From contig NZ_RKLT01000006.1 of assembly GCF_019599505.1 (NCBI RefSeq), forward strand, positions 62,001 to 126,000: a DNA stretch of 64,000 nucleotides, written 5' to 3'. The translations under genes were made by a program, and so were the position numbers. The notes under the pieces were generated by a model. That model was not told the DNA's origin, ran no database searches, and saw only the letters and a program-made list of their open reading frames with translations. Positions 1-8,629 of this stretch are shown piece by piece. The DNA is from Haloarcula nitratireducens (lineage in GTDB: Archaea > Halobacteriota > Halobacteria > Halobacteriales > Haloarculaceae). Every line of letters starts with the position of its first letter. The first letter of the stretch is position 1.

Positions 1-923
1 ATGGGAATCTGCGTGACGGAGCCCTCACGACCCTCGATACGGCCGGCCCGCTCGTAGAGCTGAGCGAGGTCGGTGTACATGTATCCGGGGTAGCCACGCC
101 GACCGGGAACCTCTTCACGCGCGGCACCGATCTCGCGCAGCGCCTCGCAGTAGTTGGTCATGTCCGTCAGGATGACCAGCACGTGGTAGTCCTTCTCGAA
201 GGCGAGGTACTCGGCCGTGGTGAGCGCGAGTCGCGGCGTGATCGTCCGCTCGACGGCGGGGTCGTCCGCGAGGTTCATGAAGACGACCGAGCGTTCCAGC
301 GCGCCGGTGCGCTCGAAGTCGTCCATGAACTCGTTGGCCTCCTCGGCCGTGATACCCATCGCACCGAAGATGACTGCGAACTCCGAGCCCTCTCCGTCGT
401 CGCCCTCTTCCTCTTCGGGGACGGACGCCTGTCGCGCGATCTGCAGCGCGAGGTCGTTGTGGGGCAGCCCCGACGCCGAGAAGATGGGCAGTTTCTGCCC
501 GCGGACGAGCGTGTTCATACCGTCGATGGCAGAGACGCCGGTCTGGATGAACTCCTCGGGGTACTCGCGCGAGTAGGGGTTGATCGCCGCGCCGACGATG
601 TCCTGTCGGTCGTCGGGGACGATCTCCGGGCCGCCGTCGATCGGCTGGCCGGTCCCGTCCATGACCCGCCCGAGGAGGTCCTCGGTGACGGGCATCTTCA
701 TCGTCTCGCCGAGGAAGCGGACGGAGGCGTTGCGGTCGATACCCTCCGTGCCCTCGAACACCTGGATCGCGACGTAGTCGCTCGCGGATTCGAGCACCTG
801 GCCGCGGCGGGTCTGGCCGTCGCCGGTCTCGATCTCGACGATCTCGTCGTACCCGACCGGTTCGTCGGTCTCGACGAACACCAGCGGGCCGCTGATTTCC
901 GTGATTGTCTGATATTCTTTCAT
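1..923 (-). CDS. atpB: A-type ATP synthase subunit B (C-terminus cut by window edge)
   Basis: Non-catalytic nucleotide-binding subunit of the A1 head, alternating with subunit A in the hexamer that makes ATP from the membrane ion gradient. The protein begins [13 protein letters not shown] and shows the family blocks [24 protein letters not shown] in place of a Walker A motif, and [13 protein letters not shown]. About 307 codons are visible; the family is usually near 470 residues, so roughly a third lies outside the window. The ATG at 923 lies two bases beyond the atpA stop, which fits translational coupling. It is the last visible gene of the H-I-K-E-C-F-A-B order; subunit D would be expected next, off the edge. 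Confidence 0.97.
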   Translation of the reverse strand, partial: MKEYQTITEISGPLVFVETDEPVGYDEIVEIETGDGQTRRGQVLESASDYVAIQVFEGTEGIDRNASVRFLGETMKMPVTEDLLGRVMDGTGQPIDGGPEIVPDDRQDIVGAAINPYSREYPEEFIQTGVSAIDGMNTLVRGQKLPIFSASGLPHNDLALQIARQASVPEEEEGDDGEGSEFAVIFGAMGITAEEANEFMDDFERTGALERSVVFMNLADDPAVERTITPRLALTTAEYLAFEKDYHVLVILTDMTNYCEALREIGAAREEVPGRRGYPGYMYTDLAQLYERAGRIEGREGSVTQIP

Positions 924-925
924 CG

Positions 926-2686
926 TTAGTACTTCTCCCGGAGCTGGGACTTGATGTCCTCCTCCAGTTGGTCGACGTACTCGTTGTAGTCTTCCTGCAC
1001 GCCGATGCGGTTGATGCGCGGCGCGGCGTCGATGTCGGTGATCTCCTCGACGGGGACGCCGGCTTCGAGCGCCTCGAAGGCCGCCTCGTTGTACGACTGG
1101 ATGACGTCCATGATGCGGTAGGTCTTCTCCGGTTCGCAGTAGGTGTCGACGTCGTGGAACGCGTTCTGCTGGAGCCACGCCTCGCGCAGGTATCGCGCGA
1201 TCTCGAGCGTGAGCTGCTGGTCCTCCGGCAGGGCGTCCTTCCCGACGAGCTGGACGATCTCCTGCAGTTCGGCCTCCTCGTCTAAGACGTCGATGGCCCA
1301 CTGTCGCGTCTCCGGCCAGTCGTTCCGGACGTTCTCGACGAACCACGGGTCGAGCTGGTCCCGGTACAGGGAGTAGGACTCGTTCCAGTTGATGGACGGG
1401 AAGTGCCGTCGTTCGGCGAGGTCCGCGTCCAGCGCCCAGAACGTCTTGACGATACGCAGGGTGTTCTGCGTGACCGGTTCCGAGAAGTCCCCGCCCGGCG
1501 GCGAGACGGCCCCGATGACCGAGACCGACCCCTCGGTGTCGTTGATGTTCTGGAAGTAGCCGGCGCGCTCGTAGAACTCGCTCAGGCGAGCCGAGAGGTA
1601 CGCGGGGTACCCCTCCTCGCCGGGCATCTCCTCCAGCCGGGAGGAGATCTCGCGCATGGCCTCGGCCCACCGGGAGGTGGAGTCGGCCATCAGCGCCACG
1701 TCGTACCCCATGTCGCGGAAGTACTCCGCGATGGTGATTCCCGTGTACACACAGGATTCACGCGCCGCGACGGGCATGTTCGACGTGTTGGCGATGAGGC
1801 AGGTCCGGTCCATCAGGGCGTTGCCCGTGATGGGGTCTTCCAGTTCCGGGAAGTCCTCGATGACCTCGGTCATTTCGTTGCCGCGCTCGCCGCAGCCGAC
1901 GTAGACGACGATGTCCGCGTCGGCCCACTTCGCGAGCTGGTGCTGGGTGACCGTCTTCCCGGAGCCGAACGGCCCCGGAATCGCGGCCGTCCCGCCCTTC
2001 GCGATGGGGAAGAGGCCGTCCAGCACGCGCTGACCCGAGATGAGGGGTTCGGTTGGCGTCTCCTTTTCGTTGGCCGGGCGCTGAGTGCGGACCGGCCACT
2101 CCTGGCGCATCTGGATCTCCTCGCCGTTGTCCAGTTCGACGACCGGCTCGGTGACGGTGAAGTTGCCCGACTCGGCGGACGTGACTTCGCCGCCCTCGTA
2201 GTCCGGCGGGACCATCACTTTGTGGTCGATGCTGGGCGTCTCGGGGACGGTGCCGACGATGTCGCCGGCCTCGACCGTGTCGCCGGCCTCGACGGTCGGC
2301 TCGAACTCCCAGGTCTTCTCTAAGTCGATCCCCGGCGCGTCGACCCCGCGGTCGAGGTACGCCGAGTTCATCTTCTCTTCGAGCACGTCGAGCGGGCGCT
2401 GGACGCCGTCGTAGATGGCGTCGAGCATGCCCGGCCCGAGGTCCACCGACAGGGGCGCTCCGGTCCCCTCGACGGGTTCGCCGGGGGAGACGCCGGAGGT
2501 CTCCTCGTACACCTGGATGGTGGTGATGTTACCTTCGATCTCGATGACCTCGCCCATCAGCCCTTCCGAACCGACGTAAACGACGTCGTTCATCCGGGCG
2601 TCGAGGTCTCGAGCCGTTACGACCGGTCCCGAGACGCTTTCGATGATGCCGTCCTCGCGGACGTCGGATTCTGTTGCTTGACTCAT
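926..2686 (-). CDS. atpA: A-type ATP synthase catalytic subunit A
   Basis: Catalytic subunit of the cytoplasmic A1 sector; it binds and interconverts ADP + Pi and ATP. It is 586 residues, the normal length for an archaeal A subunit without an intein. The Walker A motif GPFGSGKT is at about 238-245, followed by [16 protein letters not shown]. The A-specific non-homologous region that distinguishes it from F1-beta lies at about residues 110-200. [12 protein letters not shown] occurs in the C-terminal part. The ATG at 2686 follows the atpF stop by three bases and the stop is two bases from atpB, so all are co-transcribed. Inteins occur in this subunit in some archaea; none is present here. Confidence 0.98.
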   Translation of the reverse strand: MSQATESDVREDGIIESVSGPVVTARDLDARMNDVVYVGSEGLMGEVIEIEGNITTIQVYEETSGVSPGEPVEGTGAPLSVDLGPGMLDAIYDGVQRPLDVLEEKMNSAYLDRGVDAPGIDLEKTWEFEPTVEAGDTVEAGDIVGTVPETPSIDHKVMVPPDYEGGEVTSAESGNFTVTEPVVELDNGEEIQMRQEWPVRTQRPANEKETPTEPLISGQRVLDGLFPIAKGGTAAIPGPFGSGKTVTQHQLAKWADADIVVYVGCGERGNEMTEVIEDFPELEDPITGNALMDRTCLIANTSNMPVAARESCVYTGITIAEYFRDMGYDVALMADSTSRWAEAMREISSRLEEMPGEEGYPAYLSARLSEFYERAGYFQNINDTEGSVSVIGAVSPPGGDFSEPVTQNTLRIVKTFWALDADLAERRHFPSINWNESYSLYRDQLDPWFVENVRNDWPETRQWAIDVLDEEAELQEIVQLVGKDALPEDQQLTLEIARYLREAWLQQNAFHDVDTYCEPEKTYRIMDVIQSYNEAAFEALEAGVPVEEITDIDAAPRINRIGVQEDYNEYVDQLEEDIKSQLREKY

Positions 2687-2689
2687 TGT

Positions 2690-3013
2690 TTAGTCTTCGT
2701 CCATCAGGTCGATACCGATGGCTCGCTTGATCTGGTCACGTAGTCCGCCGCTACCGGTGCCACCGCCGAGTGTCACCAGTACCGGCTCGACGCTCGTCTC
2801 GGCGTTCTGTCGAACGCCCCGCGAGAGATGCTCTAAGTCGTCGTCGTGCATCACGACGATGCCGACGTCGTCGTCGCCGAGCATCTCCTCGACGGCGTCG
2901 TCCAGTTGCTCGTCTTTCTCGTCTTGGGGGACGTCCGCGAACTTGCGGACTCCCGCCAGTCGGAACCCCGTCGTGAACTCGGGGCTGCCGATGACGCCTA
3001 TCTCCTGGCTCAT
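2690..3013 (-). CDS. atpF: A-type ATP synthase subunit F
   Basis: Small central-stalk subunit (107 residues) that sits with subunit D in the rotor and modulates ATP hydrolysis. It begins MSQEIGVIGSPEF, matching the typical N-terminus in which a short beta strand is followed by a (T/S)GFRLAG segment, here TTGFRLAGV. The middle carries a run of acidic residues, DDVGIVVMHDDDLEHL, typical of haloarchaeal versions. It overlaps the end of atpC by four bases (ATGA-type coupling) and precedes atpA by three bases. Confidence 0.95.
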   Translation of the reverse strand: MSQEIGVIGSPEFTTGFRLAGVRKFADVPQDEKDEQLDDAVEEMLGDDDVGIVVMHDDDLEHLSRGVRQNAETSVEPVLVTLGGGTGSGGLRDQIKRAIGIDLMDED

Positions 3014-4086
3014 AGTATCACCAGCTCCTGTTCGATCTCGTCGGGTTCGAGACCCGCTTCCCGGCCGCGGGCGATGGCCCGGATGTTGTCCACCTCGCGC
3101 TCCTTAGCGAGGATGTAGGACAACACCGGACAGACCGACAGCGGATACCGATTCGAGAGGCGGTCGGCGTACTCTAGGAGCGCCGCGTCCAGCGCCCGCT
3201 CGAACTCGATGAGGTTGTCGGCCTCTTCGAGCGCGGAAAGCGCCGTATCCAGTTCGTCGCCGTACGTGCTCTCACGGACGGCCGCGACGATGCCCTCGAC
3301 GTTCGCCGAGAGCTGTGAGAGGGTCTGCTCGTCGAAGAGCTTCCCGCCCTCGATGTAGTACTCCGTCGGGTCGGCGTCGGCGCCGCTTCGAGCGAGGCGG
3401 AGCGCGTTCCGGAGGTTCCGGAAGTCCACCTCGGCCTGCAGGAACTCGACGTACAGCCCGGTCGGGCTGTCGATCTCGGGATTGCTGGGGAGCCCCTCGA
3501 GCAGGCTCTCGTAGAAGGCGCGGTCGAGCGCGTTCTCGAGCGGTACGAGGACGTCGCTCTCCTCGTAGACCGGATAGGCCGCGGCCATCGCCTCGCCGAA
3601 TATCGTGTCGTCGAGCAGTTCGACGACTTCCTCGATGGAACCGGCGGTGAGCAACTGGTCGACTCGTCGCTCGCTGAACTCGCCGGCGCGGATGAGGTCG
3701 TCTTCGACCTCGGTCGAACCCGCCCCGGCGTACAGCCCGCGGATGATCGTCTTGACGTTCCAGACGTCGAACTTCCGCAGGTAGCGGGCGATGTAGTCGT
3801 ACAGCGCCCCCTCGGCCCATTTTAACAGGTCGTCGAAGTGTTTCGCGAGGTTCCGATTCAGCGCGTATTCGACGAGGTCGACACCGGAGTACCGGGACCC
3901 GAGCGCGTTCATCTCCGCCTCGTACTCGGTCTCTTCCATGAAACGAGCGATCTCGCTCGTTCCCATGCGGACGAGCTTCCGATAGTCGTCGTCGTCGAAC
4001 AGCGAGGCACGACGCGAGCGAACCCGAGCGATGACGTACTCGTAATTCGAGCTCCGGCCGCGGTTTGCCGCCCCGTTGCTGCTCAT
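3010..4086 (-). CDS. atpC: A-type ATP synthase subunit C
   Basis: Subunit C (V-type d-like) caps the membrane rotor ring and couples it to the central stalk. It has 358 residues, predicted all alpha-helical without membrane segments, and contains the family-type segment VIARVRSRRASLF near the N-terminus and NVKTIIRGLYAG around residue 120. The haloarchaeal copy starts with a short Ser/Asn-rich leader before YEYVIARV. It overlaps atpE by four bases at its start and atpF by four bases at its end, so it sits in a tightly coupled translation chain. Confidence 0.95.
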   Translation of the reverse strand: MSSNGAANRGRSSNYEYVIARVRSRRASLFDDDDYRKLVRMGTSEIARFMEETEYEAEMNALGSRYSGVDLVEYALNRNLAKHFDDLLKWAEGALYDYIARYLRKFDVWNVKTIIRGLYAGAGSTEVEDDLIRAGEFSERRVDQLLTAGSIEEVVELLDDTIFGEAMAAAYPVYEESDVLVPLENALDRAFYESLLEGLPSNPEIDSPTGLYVEFLQAEVDFRNLRNALRLARSGADADPTEYYIEGGKLFDEQTLSQLSANVEGIVAAVRESTYGDELDTALSALEEADNLIEFERALDAALLEYADRLSNRYPLSVCPVLSYILAKEREVDNIRAIARGREAGLEPDEIEQELVIL

Positions 4087-4667
4087 TGTGAATCGAATAG
4101 CCGGTCGCTGATTGCTTTCAGGTTGTCCTCCCAGACGCTCTCCAGCACGGAGTCGAACGTGTTGTTCACACGGACGCGGGAGGTCTCGCTCTCGACAACC
4201 ACACCGCCGAGGCAGTCGTGTTCCCCGGCGAACGCTGCGTCGTCGTAGTCGGTGAGGATATCCTCGATGAGGGCCTGGTCGTCGGCGCGGCCGTAGACGC
4301 GAAGCGTCGCGCCGTCGTCGAACTCGGAGGCGGCGCCCGAGAGCAGCGACCGCGTCAGCTCCTCGCGCCGCGCGCCGTCGATGTCGGCGACGGCCTGCTC
4401 GACGTCCTCGTGAACGTCCTCTAAGACGTCGCGGCGGGCTTCCAGCCGAGCCTGCTTGGCTTCGAGCTTCGCCGAGGAGAGGCGCTGTTCGCGCAACTGC
4501 TCGATCTCTCGCTGAACTTCGGCTTCGCGCTCCTCGTGAATCTGTTCGGCGTCGGCCTCGGCCTCGGAGACGATCTCCTCGGCTCGCTCGTCGGCCTCGT
4601 CACGAATCTCCTCTGCACGCGCGCGGGCCTCGTCTCGGATGTCCTCTACGACTGTATCAAGGCTCAT
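4083..4667 (-). CDS. atpE: A-type ATP synthase subunit E (peripheral stalk)
   Basis: Peripheral-stalk subunit that pairs with subunit H to hold the A1 head stationary. The 194-residue protein begins MSLDTVVEDIRDEARARAEE and its first 100 residues form an uninterrupted Glu/Arg/Ala-rich coiled coil. The C-terminal half is a compact domain containing the segments LRVYGRADDQALIEDI and CLGGVVVESETSRVRVNN, the latter typical of E subunits. It starts 22 bases after the atpK stop and overlaps atpC by four bases. Confidence 0.95.
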   Translation of the reverse strand: MSLDTVVEDIRDEARARAEEIRDEADERAEEIVSEAEADAEQIHEEREAEVQREIEQLREQRLSSAKLEAKQARLEARRDVLEDVHEDVEQAVADIDGARREELTRSLLSGAASEFDDGATLRVYGRADDQALIEDILTDYDDAAFAGEHDCLGGVVVESETSRVRVNNTFDSVLESVWEDNLKAISDRLFDSQ

Positions 4668-4689
4668 TGTTGGAAAAGGGGGATGTGGT

Positions 4690-4953
4690 TTAGACGACGA
4701 AGACGACGACCAGCGCGAGGATGACGAGTGTCTCCGGCAGGACCGTCAGGATGAGGCCACGACCGAACATGCCGTCGTCCTCCGCGATGGCGCCGACTGC
4801 GGCGGCGCCGATACCGCGCTCCGCGTACCCCGAACCGAGCGCGGCCAGCCCGACGGCGAGGGCGGCGGCGGCGGAAGCCGGGATTGCCGGTGCGGCGCCG
4901 GTAGTACCTTCCTGCAGTACAGCGTTGACAACGAGTGCGATATTCTCAATCAT
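4690..4953 (-). CDS. atpK: A-type ATP synthase subunit K (membrane rotor ring)
   Basis: Proteolipid subunit of the ion-translocating Ao ring. I choose the ATG at 4953 (MIENIALVVNAVLQEG), giving 87 residues. A longer open frame reaches an upstream ATG at 5028, but this would translate through the TATA-like element. After a short hydrophobic leader there are two membrane helices: ASAAAALAVGLAALGSGYAE and GLILTVLPETLVILALVV. Glu74 in LPET is the expected ion-carrying carboxylate. The short Gln-free ion site gives no evidence for sodium coupling, and protons are expected in haloarchaea. It follows a 311-base gap after atpI and appears to have its own promoter, which would suit a subunit needed in many copies per complex. 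Confidence 0.93.
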   Translation of the reverse strand: MIENIALVVNAVLQEGTTGAAPAIPASAAAALAVGLAALGSGYAERGIGAAAVGAIAEDDGMFGRGLILTVLPETLVILALVVVFVV

Positions 4954-5264
4954 GTTGTTGAAGTCCTCTCTGGGTGCTCGTGTCCGAACAGGCGTATGTG
5001 ACCCCACGGACTTCATAAAGCTTCCCAAAACGCTTCGTCAGTGTGCTGTCCCGGCGATTTAGGCGCTCAGGACGGGGGGGATGTGAGCTGGTACCAGCCA
5101 CCGTTGGGCGTCGTCAGCGGCGGAGACTGCCCTCGTAGGCGTGAGAACGAAAAATACGAGCGACGACGACGCCCGTGCGTCGGTCGTCTGATCGTTAGCG
5201 ACTATTTCCGGATAGCGCCGACCCGGAGCCGGCGCGTACTGGGAAACCGCTCCAGCAGTCCGTC
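4954..5264. other. 311-base spacer between atpI and atpK
   Basis: This non-coding spacer is unusual because all other junctions in the operon overlap or are shorter than 30 bases. Read on the minus strand it holds a T5 run at 5150-5154 that could end an H-I transcript, a perfect 12-base palindrome GCTGGTACCAGC at 5087-5098, and a TATA-like element at 5014-5019 upstream of atpK. I see no small open frame in it with convincing coding character. Confidence 0.6.
5011..5030 (-). promoter_or_regulatory. Putative internal promoter of atpK
   Basis: On the minus strand the sequence GGGAAGCTTTATGAAG contains a TATA-like hexamer (5014-5019) preceded by a purine-rich BRE-like stretch. The expected start about 25 bases downstream, near 4989, would give atpK an untranslated leader of about 35 bases. 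Assignment rests on sequence pattern and position only. Confidence 0.45.
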
Positions 5265-7526
5265 TCAGTCGTCGTTGCTGTAGGTTCGGTCGTAGCCGAA
5301 CGGGTTGTACTTCTTGCCGCCGCCCTCGAAGAACTTCCCGAAGAACTCGACGTACTCGAGACGCACGCCCTGTAGCCCGGCGCTCGTGACGCCGAGGATG
5401 AGGACGAGCAGGTGTCCCAACACGAGGACGAGCAGGCCGCCGACGAGCCCGGCGATGCCCGAGTGCATCAGACCGGGGAACATCACGCTCGTGACCTCGT
5501 GACCGTGATACGTGCCCTGTTCGAGCATGTAGGCCGGCGAGTGGCCGATACCGAAGTGCCACTCCGCGCCGTGGCCCGTCTCGACGACGTAGACGCCGAA
5601 GAACAGCAGGTTGACCACGAAGGCCATCCCCGCCTTGGCCAGCAACACGGCGGCCAGTCGGGTGTACGAGAGGACGTTCACGAGCACGTTGAGGAACTCG
5701 ACGACCTCGATGAGGTCGGCGAGCGCGAGCAGCACGAGACCCGTGAAGAACAGGACCAGCCACGCCGAGAACGGCGCATCGAGTACCGGGATCGTGAATA
5801 GGTTGATGGGCGGGAGGCCGGCGAAGCCGAACGCGAACGGGTGACCGGCGAAGATGCCCTCCTCCGCGGTGTAGAGGAAGTTCGGCGCAGCACCGTTAGC
5901 GCCGGAGAAGACCCACGCCCAGAGGCCGAACAGCATCAGGAGCCACGAGCCGCTCTCGGTGAGCGCGTCCCAGAGCCCGTGCTCTAGGTTCTCGATGAAG
6001 TCGAATATCCAGCCGACGGCGAGGTGAACCATGCCGACGAGCAGGCTGATCGTCAGCCACGCGATGGCGTAGTTACCGTAGACGGGCTGGAGGCCCTTGT
6101 GCATCGGTGGGTTGCCGCCCCACACTATCTCACCGAGCTGGTGGAGACCGAAGAACTCGCCGTAGAGGACGCCGAACAGCATCGTGAACCCGCCGGCCCA
6201 CATCGCGACGCCGCCGAGGCTCTTCATCACGTCGCCGTCCATCTTCGAGTAGAGACCGTACCCCGCGAGGAAGTAGAGGATCCCGTAGCCGAGGTCGCCG
6301 ATCATGAACCCGTAGAACGCCGGGAACGTCAGGAAGAACGCGACCGTCGGGTCGAACTCCCCGTACTTCGGGCGGTTGACGACTTCGACGAGCGCCTCGA
6401 AGGGGCGAGCGGGCGCGGCGTTGTCCTGAATCACCGGCGGCTCGTCGTCGTCCATCGTGACGAGGCCGCCGTCGGCGGCGACCTCCTGCTGTTGGCTCTC
6501 TTCCTCTTCTTCGGCTTCGGGGGCCGTCACGGTCTGGCCCACCGTCGCGTCGCCGCCACCGCCGCCCTCGTGTTCGATCTCCTCGCGGGCGTGGGCGTGA
6601 CCGTCGTCGTACTCGGCGACTTCGAGTTTCTCGACGTCCACGGCCTCGCTCACGTCGGACTCGATCGCGCTCTCGAACGCCGCGTAGCGCTCGTTGGGAA
6701 TCCACCCCTCGGCGATGAAGGCGTTCTCCGTCGTGGCGAAGGTCAGCGGCGCTTCGGCCTTCTGGACCTCGATGGTGAGCTTCTCCTCGGCCGCCAGCAG
6801 GAACCCGCCGTAGTCGAGTCGCAGGTCGCCGAGTTCGTCCTCGACGGTCGCGAGCTTGGATTCGAGTTGCTGTTGCCGGTGGTGGAGTTCCTCTAAGTAT
6901 TCCGACGGTTCGCCGTCGCCCTCGGGGATCTGCAGCTGCGAGAAGGTCGCACCGACCAGCGCGTCCTGCAGTTCGCTCTCGTCGGTCCGGGCGAAGACGG
7001 CGACGACGCCGTCCTCGTCGAATACTTGGAAAGTGTCGACGTCGCTGTCGGCCAGGGCGACCTTCACCTCGTCCGCGTCGCCCTCGCCGACGGCGACGGA
7101 GAGCGTGTCGTAGCCGCGGAGCAGGTCCAGATCGATGCCCAGCGTGACGAACGGTTCCATCGTGCTGATCCGCTCCTCGACGTCCCGAAGGTCGTCACGG
7201 ACGTCGTCACGCCGGTCGTCGAGTTCGTTGACCTGCGTGCGGACCTCCTCCAGGTCCTCTTCGAGCGCGTCGTCGGTGACGAGTCGCTTCGGCCCGGCGT
7301 CCTCCTCGTCGATGTCGAGGATCGATTCGAGCGAGCGGACCGTCACGAGCTGATCGGACGCCTCGTCGGCTCCGTCGACGGGGTCGCCGGGTTCGAACCC
7401 CTCCCAGGACCCGTCGTACTCGGTGACGTGGAGCATGTCGAGGTCGTGGACCGACTCGATGACCTCCTCCATGACGCGCTTCGATCCCGTCACCGAGACG
7501 CGACACATCTTCTCAGGTCTGAACAT
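5265..7526 (-). CDS. atpI: A-type ATP synthase subunit I (membrane stator)
   Basis: Stator subunit a/I, which forms the ion half-channels beside the K ring. The ATG at 7526 (MFRPEKMCRVSV) gives 753 residues. The N-terminal 380 residues are cytoplasmic with long coiled coils (about 85-130 and 215-260) and an acidic, low-complexity linker rich in Glu/Gln/Gly at about 330-375. The C-terminal half is the membrane domain with about seven or eight helices, starting around KYGEFDPTVAFFLTFPAFYG and including NVLVNVLSYTRLAAVLLAK, where the Arg is the conserved channel arginine. Its start overlaps the end of atpH by 14 bases. Confidence 0.95.
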   Translation of the reverse strand: MFRPEKMCRVSVTGSKRVMEEVIESVHDLDMLHVTEYDGSWEGFEPGDPVDGADEASDQLVTVRSLESILDIDEEDAGPKRLVTDDALEEDLEEVRTQVNELDDRRDDVRDDLRDVEERISTMEPFVTLGIDLDLLRGYDTLSVAVGEGDADEVKVALADSDVDTFQVFDEDGVVAVFARTDESELQDALVGATFSQLQIPEGDGEPSEYLEELHHRQQQLESKLATVEDELGDLRLDYGGFLLAAEEKLTIEVQKAEAPLTFATTENAFIAEGWIPNERYAAFESAIESDVSEAVDVEKLEVAEYDDGHAHAREEIEHEGGGGGDATVGQTVTAPEAEEEEESQQQEVAADGGLVTMDDDEPPVIQDNAAPARPFEALVEVVNRPKYGEFDPTVAFFLTFPAFYGFMIGDLGYGILYFLAGYGLYSKMDGDVMKSLGGVAMWAGGFTMLFGVLYGEFFGLHQLGEIVWGGNPPMHKGLQPVYGNYAIAWLTISLLVGMVHLAVGWIFDFIENLEHGLWDALTESGSWLLMLFGLWAWVFSGANGAAPNFLYTAEEGIFAGHPFAFGFAGLPPINLFTIPVLDAPFSAWLVLFFTGLVLLALADLIEVVEFLNVLVNVLSYTRLAAVLLAKAGMAFVVNLLFFGVYVVETGHGAEWHFGIGHSPAYMLEQGTYHGHEVTSVMFPGLMHSGIAGLVGGLLVLVLGHLLVLILGVTSAGLQGVRLEYVEFFGKFFEGGGKKYNPFGYDRTYSNDD

Positions 7527-7845
7527 GTACCGCCTCCTCGAAGAGGTCTGTGACGTATTCGACCACCTCGTCTTCCCGTCCGGCGGCCTCCGCTTCGAGT
7601 TCCTCGCGGGCGTTCTCACCCTCGGCGATGAGTTCCGCTCGCTCCTCCTCGATCTCCTCGCGCGCCGCTTCGAGACGGGCCTCCGCGTCGGCCTCGGCCT
7701 CTTCGCGGGCCTGTTCGCGTATCTCCTCGGCCCGTTCGCGGGCCTCGGCGAGTCGTTCGTCCCGGTCCTCCTCGGCCTCGGCGACGATCTCGTCGGCCTC
7801 CCGCTCGGCCTCCTTTATCCTATCTAGAACTTCTGGCCGTGGCAT
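7513..7845 (-). CDS. atpH: A-type ATP synthase subunit H (peripheral stalk)
   Basis: Peripheral-stalk partner of subunit E. All 110 residues form a Glu/Ala/Arg coiled coil beginning MPRPEVLDRIKEAEREADE; length and composition match the AhaH family. It is the first gene of the operon, in the usual haloarchaeal order H-I-K-E-C-F-A-B. The 154-base region upstream is shared with the divergent methyltransferase gene. Low-complexity coiled-coil composition alone is weak evidence, but the position before atpI makes the call firm. Confidence 0.92.
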   Translation of the reverse strand: MPRPEVLDRIKEAEREADEIVAEAEEDRDERLAEARERAEEIREQAREEAEADAEARLEAAREEIEEERAELIAEGENAREELEAEAAGREDEVVEYVTDLFEEAVHVQT

Positions 7846-7999
7846 TTGCTAATCGTGTCACCGTTGCTAGAGCGGCTATTTGGTAGTTGCGAAGTTTCTG
7901 TGCGTACGTGTGAACCACACTCACTCGGCGAATCGCCGGAGCGTCCGTTCCCAGGCCGAAATCCGGGGAATTATGACCGCGAGATTCTAACGGCCAACA
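7846..7999. promoter_or_regulatory. Divergent promoter region atpH / methyltransferase
   Basis: This 154-base spacer separates two divergently transcribed starts. It should hold the promoter for the whole ATP synthase operon. AT-richer patches at about 7850-7885 and 7965-7999 are plausible sites for TATA elements on either strand; no single element is clear enough to assign. Confidence 0.4.
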
Positions 8000-8620
8000 A
8001 TGGGAGTCCTCGAAAACAAGGCCCGCGCGCGGACGTTTTACAAGTACCTCTCGAAGGTGTACGACCAGATCAACCCCTTCATCTGGGACGAGCGGATGCG
8101 CGACGAAGCCATCGAGATGCTGGGGCTTTCCGCCGACGATCGGGTACTCGACGTCGGCTGTGGCACCGGTTTCGCCACCGAAGGGCTCCTCGAACACGTC
8201 GACACCGTTTACGGACTGGACCAGAGTCCCCACCAGTTATCGAAGGCTTACCAGAAGTTCGGCAAGCACGGCGACGTTCGCTTTCACTTAGGCGATGCGG
8301 AGCGGCTCCCCTTCAAAGACGACGCCTTCGACGTCGTCTGGTCGTCCGGCTCCATCGAGTACTGGCCGAATCCCGTCGTCGCGCTGCGGGAGTGCCGTCG
8401 CATCGCGAAACCCGGCGGACAGGTGCTCATCGTCGGGCCGGACTACCCCAACTCCACGATCTTCCAGAAGCTGGCCGACGCCATCATGCTGTTTTACGAC
8501 GAGGCTGAAGCCACGCGGATGTTCGAAGCCGCCGGTTACGAGGAGTTCGAACACCACATTCAACAGTCCCGTCCCGGGAGTCCGCGGGCGATCACGACGA
8601 TCGCGCAAGTGCCCGAGTAG
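8000..8620 (+). CDS. Class I SAM-dependent methyltransferase
   Basis: A 206-residue Rossmann-fold methyltransferase. Motif I, VLDVGCGTGFATEGLL, is at about residues 49-64, followed by the acidic end of strand 2 in VYGLDQSPHQL and the motif IV region GDAERLPFKDDAFDVVWSSG. The architecture resembles quinone and lipid methyltransferases of the UbiE/MPBQ type, and a role in menaquinone maturation is possible for a respiring haloarchaeon, but the substrate cannot be read from sequence. The N-terminus KARARTFYKYLSKVYDQINP is typical of that group. It stands alone, divergent from the ATP synthase operon. Confidence 0.8.
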   Translation: MGVLENKARARTFYKYLSKVYDQINPFIWDERMRDEAIEMLGLSADDRVLDVGCGTGFATEGLLEHVDTVYGLDQSPHQLSKAYQKFGKHGDVRFHLGDAERLPFKDDAFDVVWSSGSIEYWPNPVVALRECRRIAKPGGQVLIVGPDYPNSTIFQKLADAIMLFYDEAEATRMFEAAGYEEFEHHIQQSRPGSPRAITTIAQVPE

Positions 8621-8629
8621 GGGGCTCGG

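Noticed and set aside
4954..5028. N-terminal extension of AtpK from an ATG at 5028
   Set aside because: The extension is polar, not family-like, and runs through the TATA-like element.
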